This document shows positions 1 through 5,793 of a stretch of 6,862 nt of DNA, piece by piece. Origin of the DNA: Alphaproteobacteria bacterium MarineAlpha10_Bin3 (GTDB taxonomy: Bacteria > Pseudomonadota > Alphaproteobacteria > UBA8366 > GCA-2717185); NCBI GenBank assembly GCA_002937525.1, contig PTKA01000071.1, forward strand, positions 1-6,862, given 5' to 3'. Both the position numbers and the translations under genes were made by a program. Every line of letters starts with the position of its first letter. Within the stretch, counting starts at the first letter, position 1. The notes beneath the pieces were generated by a model, which worked only from the letters and a program-made list of their open reading frames with translations, was not told the DNA's origin and ran no database searches.

Positions 1-256
1 CCGCGCGCTCGCCGACGCCGGGATCCACAGCGATGGCAAGACCGAGCGCCTCGGCGATGATCGTGGCGGTCTGGATGGCGCGCCGGTAGGGGCTGCAAAT
101 GACCTTGTGGCCGCCCATGCGCCGTAATATCCGCGCCGCCTGGGTGGCCTGTTCGCGGCCGAGTTTGGTGAGTTCCGGGTCGCGAATACCGGGATCCTGG
201 CGGGTTTTGCCATAGACGACGTTGAATTCGGACTGGCCGTGACGAACCAGTATCAT
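1..256 (-). CDS. Histidine phosphatase family protein (phosphoglycerate mutase-like), 3' end beyond window
   Basis: This is the N-terminal 85 codons of a histidine phosphatase superfamily protein; the rest lies beyond base 1. Seen directly: the protein opens MILVRHGQSEFN, which contains the RHG motif (residues 5-7) whose His6 is the phospho-accepting residue in this family. A second conserved block, SPYRRAIQTA (residues 55-64), carries the usual phosphate-binding Arg, and a Glu at residue 83 in a GERA context fits the acid-base Glu region. Members remove or transfer phosphate on small metabolites or proteins, and the substrate cannot be told from this fragment. The ATG at 256-254 overlaps the fxsA stop (ATGA), so it is probably translated by coupling from fxsA. 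A GTG at 271-269 in the same frame is an alternative start that would add five residues. The family call is secure. Phosphoglycerate mutase activity specifically is not. Confidence 0.9.
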   Translation of the reverse strand, partial: MILVRHGQSEFNVVYGKTRQDPGIRDPELTKLGREQATQAARILRRMGGHKVICSPYRRAIQTATIIAEALGLAIAVDPGVGERA

Positions 257-780
257 CGATCCTTGCGCCACGGGCTGTCGGGGTTGGTCGCGTCGCCGGG
301 GGCCGTGTGGGGGTCGGGTGCTTCGATTTCCGTGAATTCCGCCTCGACGATGTCGTTGGCGGAATGCGCGCGGTCGTTATCCCCGGAAAAAATTACCGGC
401 TCGCCATTGACCCAGACCGTCGCGCGCTTGGCGCGTTCGAACCGCCGCGCCGCCAGCCGCGCCAGCAAACGCCGGACCGGCGGCGCGAACAGCGCCAGGC
501 CAACGGCGTCGGTCACGAAGCCCGGCGTCAGCAACAGCGCACCGGCCAGGACCAGGCACAACCCGGTGAAGACCTCGGCGATGGGAAAGACATTGCGCCG
601 CAGGCTTTGGGTGGCCCGGGTCCAGGCGGCGACGCCTTGCCAGCGCAACAGCCAGGTGCCGGCGATGGCGGTCGCAATCACCGCCGCCAGCGTGGGCCAC
701 AGCCCGAAGCGTTCCCCGGCTTCGATAAACAGGGCGATTTCGACAATCGGCGTGACGATGAAGGCGACAAGTATAATCAT
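253..780 (-). CDS. fxsA: FxsA family inner-membrane protein
   Basis: FxsA is a small inner-membrane protein. In E. coli, overexpression relieves F-plasmid exclusion of phage T7, and its normal cellular role is not well defined. Of 175 residues, the first about 100 form the FxsA domain: a hydrophobic N-terminal helix (about 1-18, with the typical PIVEIALFIE segment), a second hydrophobic stretch (about 28-46), and a third (about 70-98) containing the family signature ALLLTPGFVTDAVG (residues 81-94). The remainder is a polar, probably cytoplasmic tail with an acidic EAEFTEIE patch (146-153) that is common in alphaproteobacterial homologues. The start is the ATG at 780, which places the first membrane helix correctly, although no strong Shine-Dalgarno is visible. 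It is divergent from timA and overlaps the downstream phosphatase start by four bases. Confidence 0.93.
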   Translation of the reverse strand: MIILVAFIVTPIVEIALFIEAGERFGLWPTLAAVIATAIAGTWLLRWQGVAAWTRATQSLRRNVFPIAEVFTGLCLVLAGALLLTPGFVTDAVGLALFAPPVRRLLARLAARRFERAKRATVWVNGEPVIFSGDNDRAHSANDIVEAEFTEIEAPDPHTAPGDATNPDSPWRKDR

Positions 781-790
781 GACAAGGTGT

Positions 791-814
791 GGGCAAATCG
801 ATCCATGCTTGCCC
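791..814. repeat. Inverted repeat in the fxsA leader
   Basis: A perfect 6-bp inverted repeat, GGGCAA (791-796) and TTGCCC (809-814), flanks a 12-base spacer that itself contains the palindrome ATCGAT. On the plus strand it is followed by TTTT (815-818), which resembles a weak terminator, but no plus-strand gene lies upstream to terminate. On the minus strand it lies just ahead of the fxsA start, where it could fold in the mRNA leader or be a protein-binding site. Its function is unproven. Confidence 0.3.
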
Positions 815-880
815 TTTTACGGTAGAAGTCCTATCTAAATTCGACGCGCGTGACCATCTGGATACGCCATGCGGAAATCC

Positions 881-913
881 TTGAAGCTATCCTGGGCGGC
901 TTTGTGCTAACCT
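881..913 (+). promoter_or_regulatory. Tentative timA promoter
   Basis: In the divergent region, TTGAAG (881-886) resembles a -35 hexamer. An extended -10-like TGCTAACCT lies at 905-913, but the spacer to TAACCT is 21 bases, longer than optimal. The CTTGAAG context also resembles a heat-shock sigma -35, but no matching -10 is convincing. A promoter for timA must lie somewhere in 781-987 because the upstream gene is divergent; this is only the best candidate seen. Confidence 0.2.
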
Positions 914-919
914 AAGGTT
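909..919. repeat. 11-bp palindrome AACCTAAGGTT upstream of timA
   Basis: AACCT (909-913) and AGGTT (915-919) form perfect 5-bp arms around a single A, about 70 bases before the timA start and overlapping the tentative -10. The placement fits an operator, but short palindromes arise by chance and no regulator is identified. Confidence 0.25.
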
Positions 920-987
920 CCAGGCCCGTTCAGGCAACCGTGCGGCGGTTTGCAACTGGGTAAAGGCGAGTTGGAGAAAATCAGTCC

Positions 988-1665
988 ATGGGCAGCGGTT
1001 TCGGTCTTTTCGATATTTTACTGTTCGGTATGCTGGCGGCTTTTCTGGTCTTTCGTCTGCGCAAGGTGCTGGGGAAACGGACCGGCCACCAACGCCGCCG
1101 GGATAACCCGTTTACCCAATCCGAAGATCCGCGCGATGCCGAACCGGGCGCGGACAATGTCATCGCACTGCCCGACAATGCGCAGACGCCGCCGCCGGCA
1201 GCGGATCTGTCGCCGCTGGAGGCCGGGTTGGCGCGCATCCAGGAAGCCGACCGTGACTTTGATCCGCAATCGTTTGTCCAGGGCGCGCAAGCCGCCTTCG
1301 AGATGATCGTCGAAGCCTATGCGACCGGCGATGGCAAAACCCTCGACACGCTGTTGTCGGAAGAAGTCTACGAAAACTTCGCCGGCGCCATCCGTTCGCG
1401 CGAACTCGCCAACCATACCCAGGAAACCACCCTGGTCGGCATCAATAGCGTCGATTTGCTGGAAGCGGAACTGGAAGACGGTGTCGCGAATATCACGGTC
1501 AAACTGGTCAGCGAACAGATCAAGGCGACGCTCGACGAAAACGAGGAAGTCGTCGATGGCGATCGCACCGCGGTTATCCCGGTTACCGATATCTGGACCT
1601 ACGCCCGCGATACGCGGTCCGCGAATCCAAACTGGAAGCTGGTCGCCACCCGCAGTCCGTCTTGA
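988..1665 (+). CDS. timA: Tim44/TimA family membrane-anchored protein
   Basis: This is a 225-residue alphaproteobacterial relative of mitochondrial Tim44. It has a single N-terminal membrane anchor (about residues 8-24), a basic stretch (RLRKVLGKRTGHQRRR, 23-38), a Pro/Asp-rich linker (about 40-75), and a C-terminal Tim44-like domain (about 78-222). That domain ends in the characteristic DIWTYARDTRSANPNWKLVAT block (201-221). In mitochondria the domain anchors Hsp70 to the import channel. In bacteria the protein is thought to be an envelope adaptor, and its partners are not evident from this sequence. The ATG at 988 is chosen because it places the anchor at the very N-terminus; a GGAG at 973-976 lies 11 bases upstream, slightly far. 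It is divergent from fxsA and followed 39 bases later by mltA, probably in one transcript. Confidence 0.92.
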   Translation: MGSGFGLFDILLFGMLAAFLVFRLRKVLGKRTGHQRRRDNPFTQSEDPRDAEPGADNVIALPDNAQTPPPAADLSPLEAGLARIQEADRDFDPQSFVQGAQAAFEMIVEAYATGDGKTLDTLLSEEVYENFAGAIRSRELANHTQETTLVGINSVDLLEAELEDGVANITVKLVSEQIKATLDENEEVVDGDRTAVIPVTDIWTYARDTRSANPNWKLVATRSPS

Positions 1666-1693
1666 TTATGGTGCCTTGAGCGCCGATACCAGC

Positions 1694-1707
1694 GGGGGGC
1701 TTGCGTG
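1694..1707 (+). promoter_or_regulatory. G-run ribosome binding site and GTG start of mltA
   Basis: A run of six G (1694-1699) lies five bases ahead of the GTG at 1705. It decides the mltA start: the frame is open back to the timA stop but has no ATG, and starting here gives a proper lipoprotein signal peptide. Confidence 0.5.
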
Positions 1708-2868
1708 CCGAAACCAGCATCTGTCCTCATCATTGCCGGACTGGGCGTCCTGCTGGGTGCCTGTACGCTGACGCCCGGACTGACGCCTGAATTCAGGCCC
1801 GGCGAAATGATCGCGTCGCCGGTCTCCTTCGACGCCTTGCCGGGATGGCAAGACGATGACCATGGGGCGGCGCTGACCGCCTTTGTGCGGTCCTGCCAAA
1901 TGCCCAAGGAAAGCCGCGGCCCGTTAAGGATAAGCCGGGCCGACTGGCGCGCGCCCTGTGCGGCGGCCGCCAAGGTTGGCGGCGGCGCGCGGGATTTCTT
2001 CGAACGCTGGTTCCGCCCTTTTCGCATCGCCGGCGGCGCCACCGACCGCGGGTTGATTACCGGCTATTTCGAGGCCGATTTGCGCGGTGCGCGGCGTCGA
2101 AGCAGCCAGTTCAACGTGCCCATCTACCGGCTGCCGGGTGATCTTGTCAGCGTCGATCTGCGCCGTTTCGACGCCACATTGGCCGGCAAAAACATCGTTG
2201 GCCGCATCGTTGACGGTGAATTGCGGCCCTATTATGCGCGCGGCGACATCGCCGCCGGCGCGCTGTCCGGCCGGAACCGGGAACTGCTCTGGGTCGACGA
2301 TGCAATCGACGCCTTCGTTTTGCATGTTCAGGGGTCGGGCCGGGTCACGATGCGCGACGGGACCGTGGTCCGGATCGGCTATGCGGGGAATAATGGCTGG
2401 CCGTACCGGTCGATTGGCCGGGCGCTGATCGCGCGCGGCGCACTGCAACGCGGCCAGGCCTCGTGGGGCGAAATCCGGCGCTGGCTCGACGCCAACCAGG
2501 ACCGGGCGACGGCGTTGCTGGCGCAGAACCGCCGCTACATCTTCTTTCGTGAAATTACGGGCGACGGCCCCATCGGGGCGGCCGGCGTTGCCTTGACGCC
2601 GGGCCGCAGCCTGGCGGTCGATCCGCGTTTCATGCCGTTCGGGGTTCCGGTCTGGCTCGATACGGCGTGGCCCGGCAACCCCGCCAAGCCGTTGCGCCGG
2701 CTGATGATCGCGCAGGATACCGGCAACGCCATACGCGGCGTCGTCCGGGGCGATTTCTTCTGGGGCTTCGGCGCCAAGGCGCTGGCCCTGGCCGGCACCA
2801 TGAAAAGCCGGGGCCGGTATTTTGTCTTGCTGCCGGAAGCGGCGGCGGCGCGCCGGGTGGGAAGTTGA
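1705..2868 (+). CDS. mltA: Membrane-bound lytic murein transglycosylase A (lipoprotein)
   Basis: MltA cleaves the MurNAc-GlcNAc bond of peptidoglycan to leave 1,6-anhydromuropeptides, normally from the inner face of the outer membrane. Of 387 residues, positions 1-20 form a lipoprotein signal: lysine at residue 3, a hydrophobic core, then the lipobox LGAC with the lipidated Cys at 20. The MltA domain (about 100-285) includes GLITGYFEADLRGAR (116-130), LLWVDDAIDAFVLHVQGSGR (194-213) and GYAGNNGWPYRSIGR (225-239). The C-terminal 3D domain (about 298-378) has SLAVDPRFMPFGVPVWLDT (302-320), AQDTGNAIRG (336-345) and RGDFFWGFG (348-356). Asp338 in QDTG corresponds to the catalytic Asp of the family, and Asp306 and Asp350 complete the three-Asp signature. 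Length and motif order are typical, so it should be active. It is probably co-transcribed with timA. Its stop codon lies within the -35 of the next promoter. Confidence 0.95.
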   Translation: MPKPASVLIIAGLGVLLGACTLTPGLTPEFRPGEMIASPVSFDALPGWQDDDHGAALTAFVRSCQMPKESRGPLRISRADWRAPCAAAAKVGGGARDFFERWFRPFRIAGGATDRGLITGYFEADLRGARRRSSQFNVPIYRLPGDLVSVDLRRFDATLAGKNIVGRIVDGELRPYYARGDIAAGALSGRNRELLWVDDAIDAFVLHVQGSGRVTMRDGTVVRIGYAGNNGWPYRSIGRALIARGALQRGQASWGEIRRWLDANQDRATALLAQNRRYIFFREITGDGPIGAAGVALTPGRSLAVDPRFMPFGVPVWLDTAWPGNPAKPLRRLMIAQDTGNAIRGVVRGDFFWGFGAKALALAGTMKSRGRYFVLLPEAAAARRVGS

Positions 2869-2895
2869 CGCCGCACAACCTTGTTCGGTTATAAT
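2865..2895 (+). promoter_or_regulatory. Sigma70-type promoter for the lut operon
   Basis: TTGACG (2865-2870, five of six consensus bases) and a perfect TATAAT (2890-2895) are separated by 19 bases, somewhat over the 17-base optimum. The -35 overlaps the mltA TGA stop. The surrounding 2886-2925 segment is markedly AT-rich against the high-GC background, as expected of a promoter. Predicted transcription would begin near 2902, leaving a leader of about 24 bases before the lutA ATG. No transcript evidence is available. Confidence 0.6.
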
Positions 2896-2910
2896 ATTCT
2901 AAACCAGAAT
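2896..2910. promoter_or_regulatory. Candidate lut operator palindrome
   Basis: ATTCTAAACCAGAAT is a perfect 5-bp inverted repeat with a 5-base spacer, directly after the -10 and across the predicted transcription start. A repressor bound here would block initiation. It does not resemble the TGGT/ACCA operators I know for GntR-type lactate regulators, so the binding protein is unknown. Confidence 0.35.
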
Positions 2911-2925
2911 CGAGTTCAAAAAACG

Positions 2926-3693
2926 ATGTCCAAAGCACGTCCCGAAGTCGGCCTGTTCGTCACCTGTCTGGTCGATCTGTTCCGTCCCGGCGTCGGGTTC
3001 GCCGCCGTGGCGCTGCTGGAGCGGGCCGGATGCGCGGTGACGGTTCCGCGCAATCAGACCTGCTGCGGGCAACCGGCCTATAATGGCGGCGACCGGGCCA
3101 ACGCCACGGCGATCGCAAAACAGGTCGTCGAAGCGTTCGAGAAGTTCGATTATGTCGTGGCGCCGTCGGGGTCGTGCGCCGGGATGATCGCCAAACATTA
3201 TCCGCAATTATTTGCCGGCGACCCGGCCATGGCGGCGCGGGCCGGCGATCTGGCCGGGCGGACCCATGAGCTGATTTCCTTCCTCGTCGATATCCGGGGC
3301 ATGGACGCACTGGACGTAAAATTCGATGCAACGGCGACCTATCACGATGCCTGTTCGGGACTGCGTGAGCTGGGCGTGAAGGCGCAGCCCCGCGCGTTGC
3401 TCGAACGGATCGAAGGGCTGCGGCTGGTCGAATTGCCGGGGGCGGAAATGTGCTGCGGGGTTGGCGGCGCGTTCTGCGTCAAATATCCCGATATCTCGAA
3501 CAAGATGGTCGCCAACAAGACCAGGGATATCGCCGCGACCGGCGCGGAACTGGTGCTGGCCGGCGATCTTGGCTGTCTGATGAACATTGCCGGCAAGCTG
3601 GCGCGCGAAGGCTCGCCGGTCCGCGTGCGCCATATTGCCGAGGTTCTGGCCGGCATGGCCGGCCAGCCGGCAATCGGCGAAGGACGGCGCTGA
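2926..3693 (+). CDS. lutA: Lactate utilization protein A, (Fe-S)-binding subunit (LutA/LldE)
   Basis: LutA is one of three subunits of the LutABC (LldEFG) complex that oxidises L-lactate to pyruvate in the cytoplasm. The 255-residue protein consists of two cysteine-rich CCG domains. The first has Cys14, the CCG at 46-48 (NQTCCGQPAYNGG) and Cys84. The second has Cys143, the CCG at 176-178 (AEMCCGVGGAFC) and Cys217. These are the ligands of the iron-sulfur clusters in this heterodisulfide-reductase-like family. The ATG at 2926 is chosen because the N-terminus MSKARPEVGLFVTCLVD then matches the family. An in-frame TTG at 2881 would add 15 unrelated residues encoded by the promoter region. Shine-Dalgarno complementarity is weak. 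lutB begins after a single base. CCG-domain proteins also occur in glycolate oxidase (GlcF) and succinate reductase, but the adjacent lutB and lutC settle the identity. Confidence 0.94.
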   Translation: MSKARPEVGLFVTCLVDLFRPGVGFAAVALLERAGCAVTVPRNQTCCGQPAYNGGDRANATAIAKQVVEAFEKFDYVVAPSGSCAGMIAKHYPQLFAGDPAMAARAGDLAGRTHELISFLVDIRGMDALDVKFDATATYHDACSGLRELGVKAQPRALLERIEGLRLVELPGAEMCCGVGGAFCVKYPDISNKMVANKTRDIAATGAELVLAGDLGCLMNIAGKLAREGSPVRVRHIAEVLAGMAGQPAIGEGRR

Positions 3694-3694
3694 T

Positions 3695-5122
3695 ATGGAA
3701 TCGACCAGCCGGAATTTCAATGCCAATGTGCGGGCCGCGCTGGCCAATGACGCGCTGCAATCGGCGCTCGGCAAGATCGAGTCGGGCTTCGTCGCCAATC
3801 GCGCCAATGCCGCCCCCCGCCTGCCCGAATTCGACGCGCTGCGCGACCAGGCCCGCGATATCAAGGATCACATCCTCGACAATCTCGACTTCTATCTCGA
3901 AGCCTTCGAAGCACGGGTGCTTGAATCCGGCGGCCAGGTGCATTGGGCGTCGAGCGCCGCCGACGCACGCGCAGCGATCCTCGATATCTGCCGGTCGGTC
4001 GACGCCCGGACCGTGACCAAGGGCAAGTCGATGATCGCCGAAGAAATCGGCCTCAACGACTTCCTCGAAGAAAACGGTATCGAGCCGGTGGAAACCGACC
4101 TTGGCGAATACATCATCCAGCTGCGAAAAGAGCCGCCAAGCCACATCATCGCGCCGGCGATCCATCTGGTGAAGGAACAGATCGAAGAGGCGTTCCGCGG
4201 CGCGCATGAAGGCATGTTCGATTCCGGCCGTTCGCTGGAAGAGCCGCGCGCCTTGCTGGAAGAAGCCCGCGCCGTGCTGCGCCAGCGGTTCCTCGACGCC
4301 GATGTCGGGATAACCGGGGCCAATTTCCTGATCGCCGCGACCGGCTCCACTGTTATCGTCACCAATGAAGGCAATGGCGATCTGACCCAGACCTTGCCGA
4401 AAATCCACATCGTCATCGCCTCCCTGGAAAAAGTCGTGCCCACATTGGAAGACACCAGCACGCTATTGCGGGTGCTGGCGCGCTCGGCGACGGGTCAGGA
4501 ATTTACCAGCTACACGACGTTTTCCAACGGACCGCGCCGAAACGGCGATCCCGACGGACCCGAACAGTTCCATGTCGTGCTGCTCGATAACGGCCGCTCC
4601 GAGATGCTGGGCGGGCCGGTCCGCGATGTGCTGCGCTGTATCCGCTGCGGCGCGTGCATGAACCATTGCCCGGTCTATGGCGCGGTCGGCGGGCACAGCT
4701 ATGGCTGGGTTTATCCGGGGCCGATCGGCGCGGTGCTGACGCCGACATTGCTGGGCCTGGACGAAGGGCGGCATCTGCCCAACGCCTCGACCTTTTGCGG
4801 CCGCTGCGAATCGGTGTGTCCGGTGCGTATTCCGTTGCTGTCGCTGATGCGCCATCACCGCGAACAGGCGTTCGAGGATAAATTATCGCCGGCGGCCGAA
4901 CGCACCGGGCTTGGCGTCTGGGCGTTCTTTGCCCGTCATCCGGCACTCTACCGGTTTGCCACCGGGTTGGCGATGCGCGCGCTGGCCTGGGCCGGGCGCA
5001 AACAAGGCCGGTTTTCGACGCTGCCGTTTGCCGGCGGCTGGACCGCGCACCGCGATTTGCCGGCCCCGCAAGGCGATACCTTTCAGCGCCAATGGTCGGC
5101 GCGCGGCGGGCGGCGGCGATGA
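3695..5122 (+). CDS. lutB: Lactate utilization iron-sulfur protein B (LutB/LldF)
   Basis: LutB is the ferredoxin-containing subunit of the lactate-oxidising LutABC complex and probably passes electrons between its clusters. The 475-residue protein has an N-terminal LUD domain (about 65-300) with TVTKGKSMIAEEIGLN (106-121) and ANFLIAATGSTVIVTNEGNG (209-228). Next comes a ferredoxin module with CIRCGACMNHCP (Cys315, 318, 321, 325) and CGRCESVCP (Cys368, 371, 375), giving ligands for two [4Fe-4S] clusters. The C-terminal tail (about 385-475) is the LutB C-terminal region. The ATG at 3695 is chosen because AAGGA (3680-3684) lies ten bases upstream and the N-terminus matches the family. The longer in-frame start at 3587 would overlap the lutA coding sequence. 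The length is normal. The stop overlaps the lutC start. Confidence 0.96.
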   Translation: MESTSRNFNANVRAALANDALQSALGKIESGFVANRANAAPRLPEFDALRDQARDIKDHILDNLDFYLEAFEARVLESGGQVHWASSAADARAAILDICRSVDARTVTKGKSMIAEEIGLNDFLEENGIEPVETDLGEYIIQLRKEPPSHIIAPAIHLVKEQIEEAFRGAHEGMFDSGRSLEEPRALLEEARAVLRQRFLDADVGITGANFLIAATGSTVIVTNEGNGDLTQTLPKIHIVIASLEKVVPTLEDTSTLLRVLARSATGQEFTSYTTFSNGPRRNGDPDGPEQFHVVLLDNGRSEMLGGPVRDVLRCIRCGACMNHCPVYGAVGGHSYGWVYPGPIGAVLTPTLLGLDEGRHLPNASTFCGRCESVCPVRIPLLSLMRHHREQAFEDKLSPAAERTGLGVWAFFARHPALYRFATGLAMRALAWAGRKQGRFSTLPFAGGWTAHRDLPAPQGDTFQRQWSARGGRRR

Positions 5123-5793
5123 GTGCGGCGCGCGATGCTATTTTCGGCCGGGTGCGAACTTCGCTTGGCCGGACGGTAATAAACACCGAAGACCGGGCGG
5201 TACTGGAAGCGCGCCTGACCGGCCGCAAGCGCGGCCCGATCCCGGCCCGGACCGCCCTGGACACGCATCCCCTGATCGATCTGTTCGTCGATATGGCGGC
5301 GGCGGCCGATAGCACGATTGAACGGGTTGCCGATGGGGGCGCCGTGCCGGCCGCGCTGTCGGATTTTTTGGCCCGGTATAATCTTGGCTCCGATATCCGC
5401 ATGGCGCCCGATCCCTGGCTCGACACCATTCCCTGGGCCGGCCGGCCGACCCTGACGATCACAAGGGGGGCCAGCGACGGCAGCGACGATGTCGGCGTGA
5501 CGGCGGCGTTTGCCGCGATTGCCGAAACCGGCACCTTGATGCTGCTGAGCGGCCCGGACAGCCCGACCACGCTGAATTTTCTGCCCGACAATCATATCGT
5601 GGTGTTGCGGGCCAGCCAGGTCATGGCGGCGTATGAAGATGGCTGGGACGCGCTGCGCGACAGTGGTGCTATGCCGCGCACGGTCAATTTCATCACCGGT
5701 CCGTCGCGCACCGGCGACATCGAACAAAAAATATTGCTCGGCGCGCATGGCCCAAGGCGGCTGCACATCATCTTGATCGAGGATGCACGGTGA
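5119..5793 (+). CDS. lutC: Lactate utilization protein C, LUD domain (LutC/LldG)
   Basis: LutC is the third, cluster-free subunit of the lactate-oxidising complex. The 224-residue protein is essentially one LUD domain preceded by a short helical N-terminus (SAARDAIFGRVRTSLGR). Diagnostic blocks are AIAETGTLMLLSG (133-145), LNFLPDNHIVVL (152-163), ITGPSRTGDIE (192-202) and LGAHGPRRLHIILIE (207-221). It ends three residues after the last block, as homologues do, so its C-terminus looks intact. The ATG at 5119 is chosen because it overlaps the lutB stop as ATGA, implying translational coupling. A GTG or ATG further upstream would overlap lutB without adding conserved sequence. The TGA stop shares two bases with the GTG start of the following kinase. 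Confidence 0.95.
   Translation: MSAARDAIFGRVRTSLGRTVINTEDRAVLEARLTGRKRGPIPARTALDTHPLIDLFVDMAAAADSTIERVADGGAVPAALSDFLARYNLGSDIRMAPDPWLDTIPWAGRPTLTITRGASDGSDDVGVTAAFAAIAETGTLMLLSGPDSPTTLNFLPDNHIVVLRASQVMAAYEDGWDALRDSGAMPRTVNFITGPSRTGDIEQKILLGAHGPRRLHIILIEDAR
5779..5792 (+). promoter_or_regulatory. Ribosome binding site and GTG start of the kinase frame
   Basis: GAGGA (5779-5783), inside the last lutC codons, is six bases from the GTG at 5790 that overlaps the lutC stop (GTGA). This is the best-supported start for the kinase. Later in-frame ATGs (5844, 5874) would remove more of the PAS domain. Confidence 0.5.

Noticed and set aside
239..838. Long plus-strand open frames opposite fxsA
   Set aside because: They are antisense to a well-supported fxsA, have low-complexity Arg/Ala/Ser-rich translations typical of GC-rich shadow frames, and match no family I recognise.
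2881..2925. Upstream TTG start for lutA
   Set aside because: The 15 added residues come from the AT-rich promoter region and do not match the family N-terminus.
3587..3694. Upstream start giving a longer LutB
   Set aside because: It would overlap the last 107 bases of lutA and adds a basic, unconserved segment. The ATG at 3695 has a good ribosome binding site.
3479..4408. 309-codon minus-strand open frame opposite lutA/lutB
   Set aside because: It spans two confidently identified genes on the other strand and its composition reflects their complement. No domain or start signal supports it.
4503..5591. 362-codon minus-strand open frame opposite lutB/lutC
   Set aside because: The Arg/Ser/Pro-rich translation shows no motifs, and it is fully antisense to conserved lutB and lutC coding sequence.
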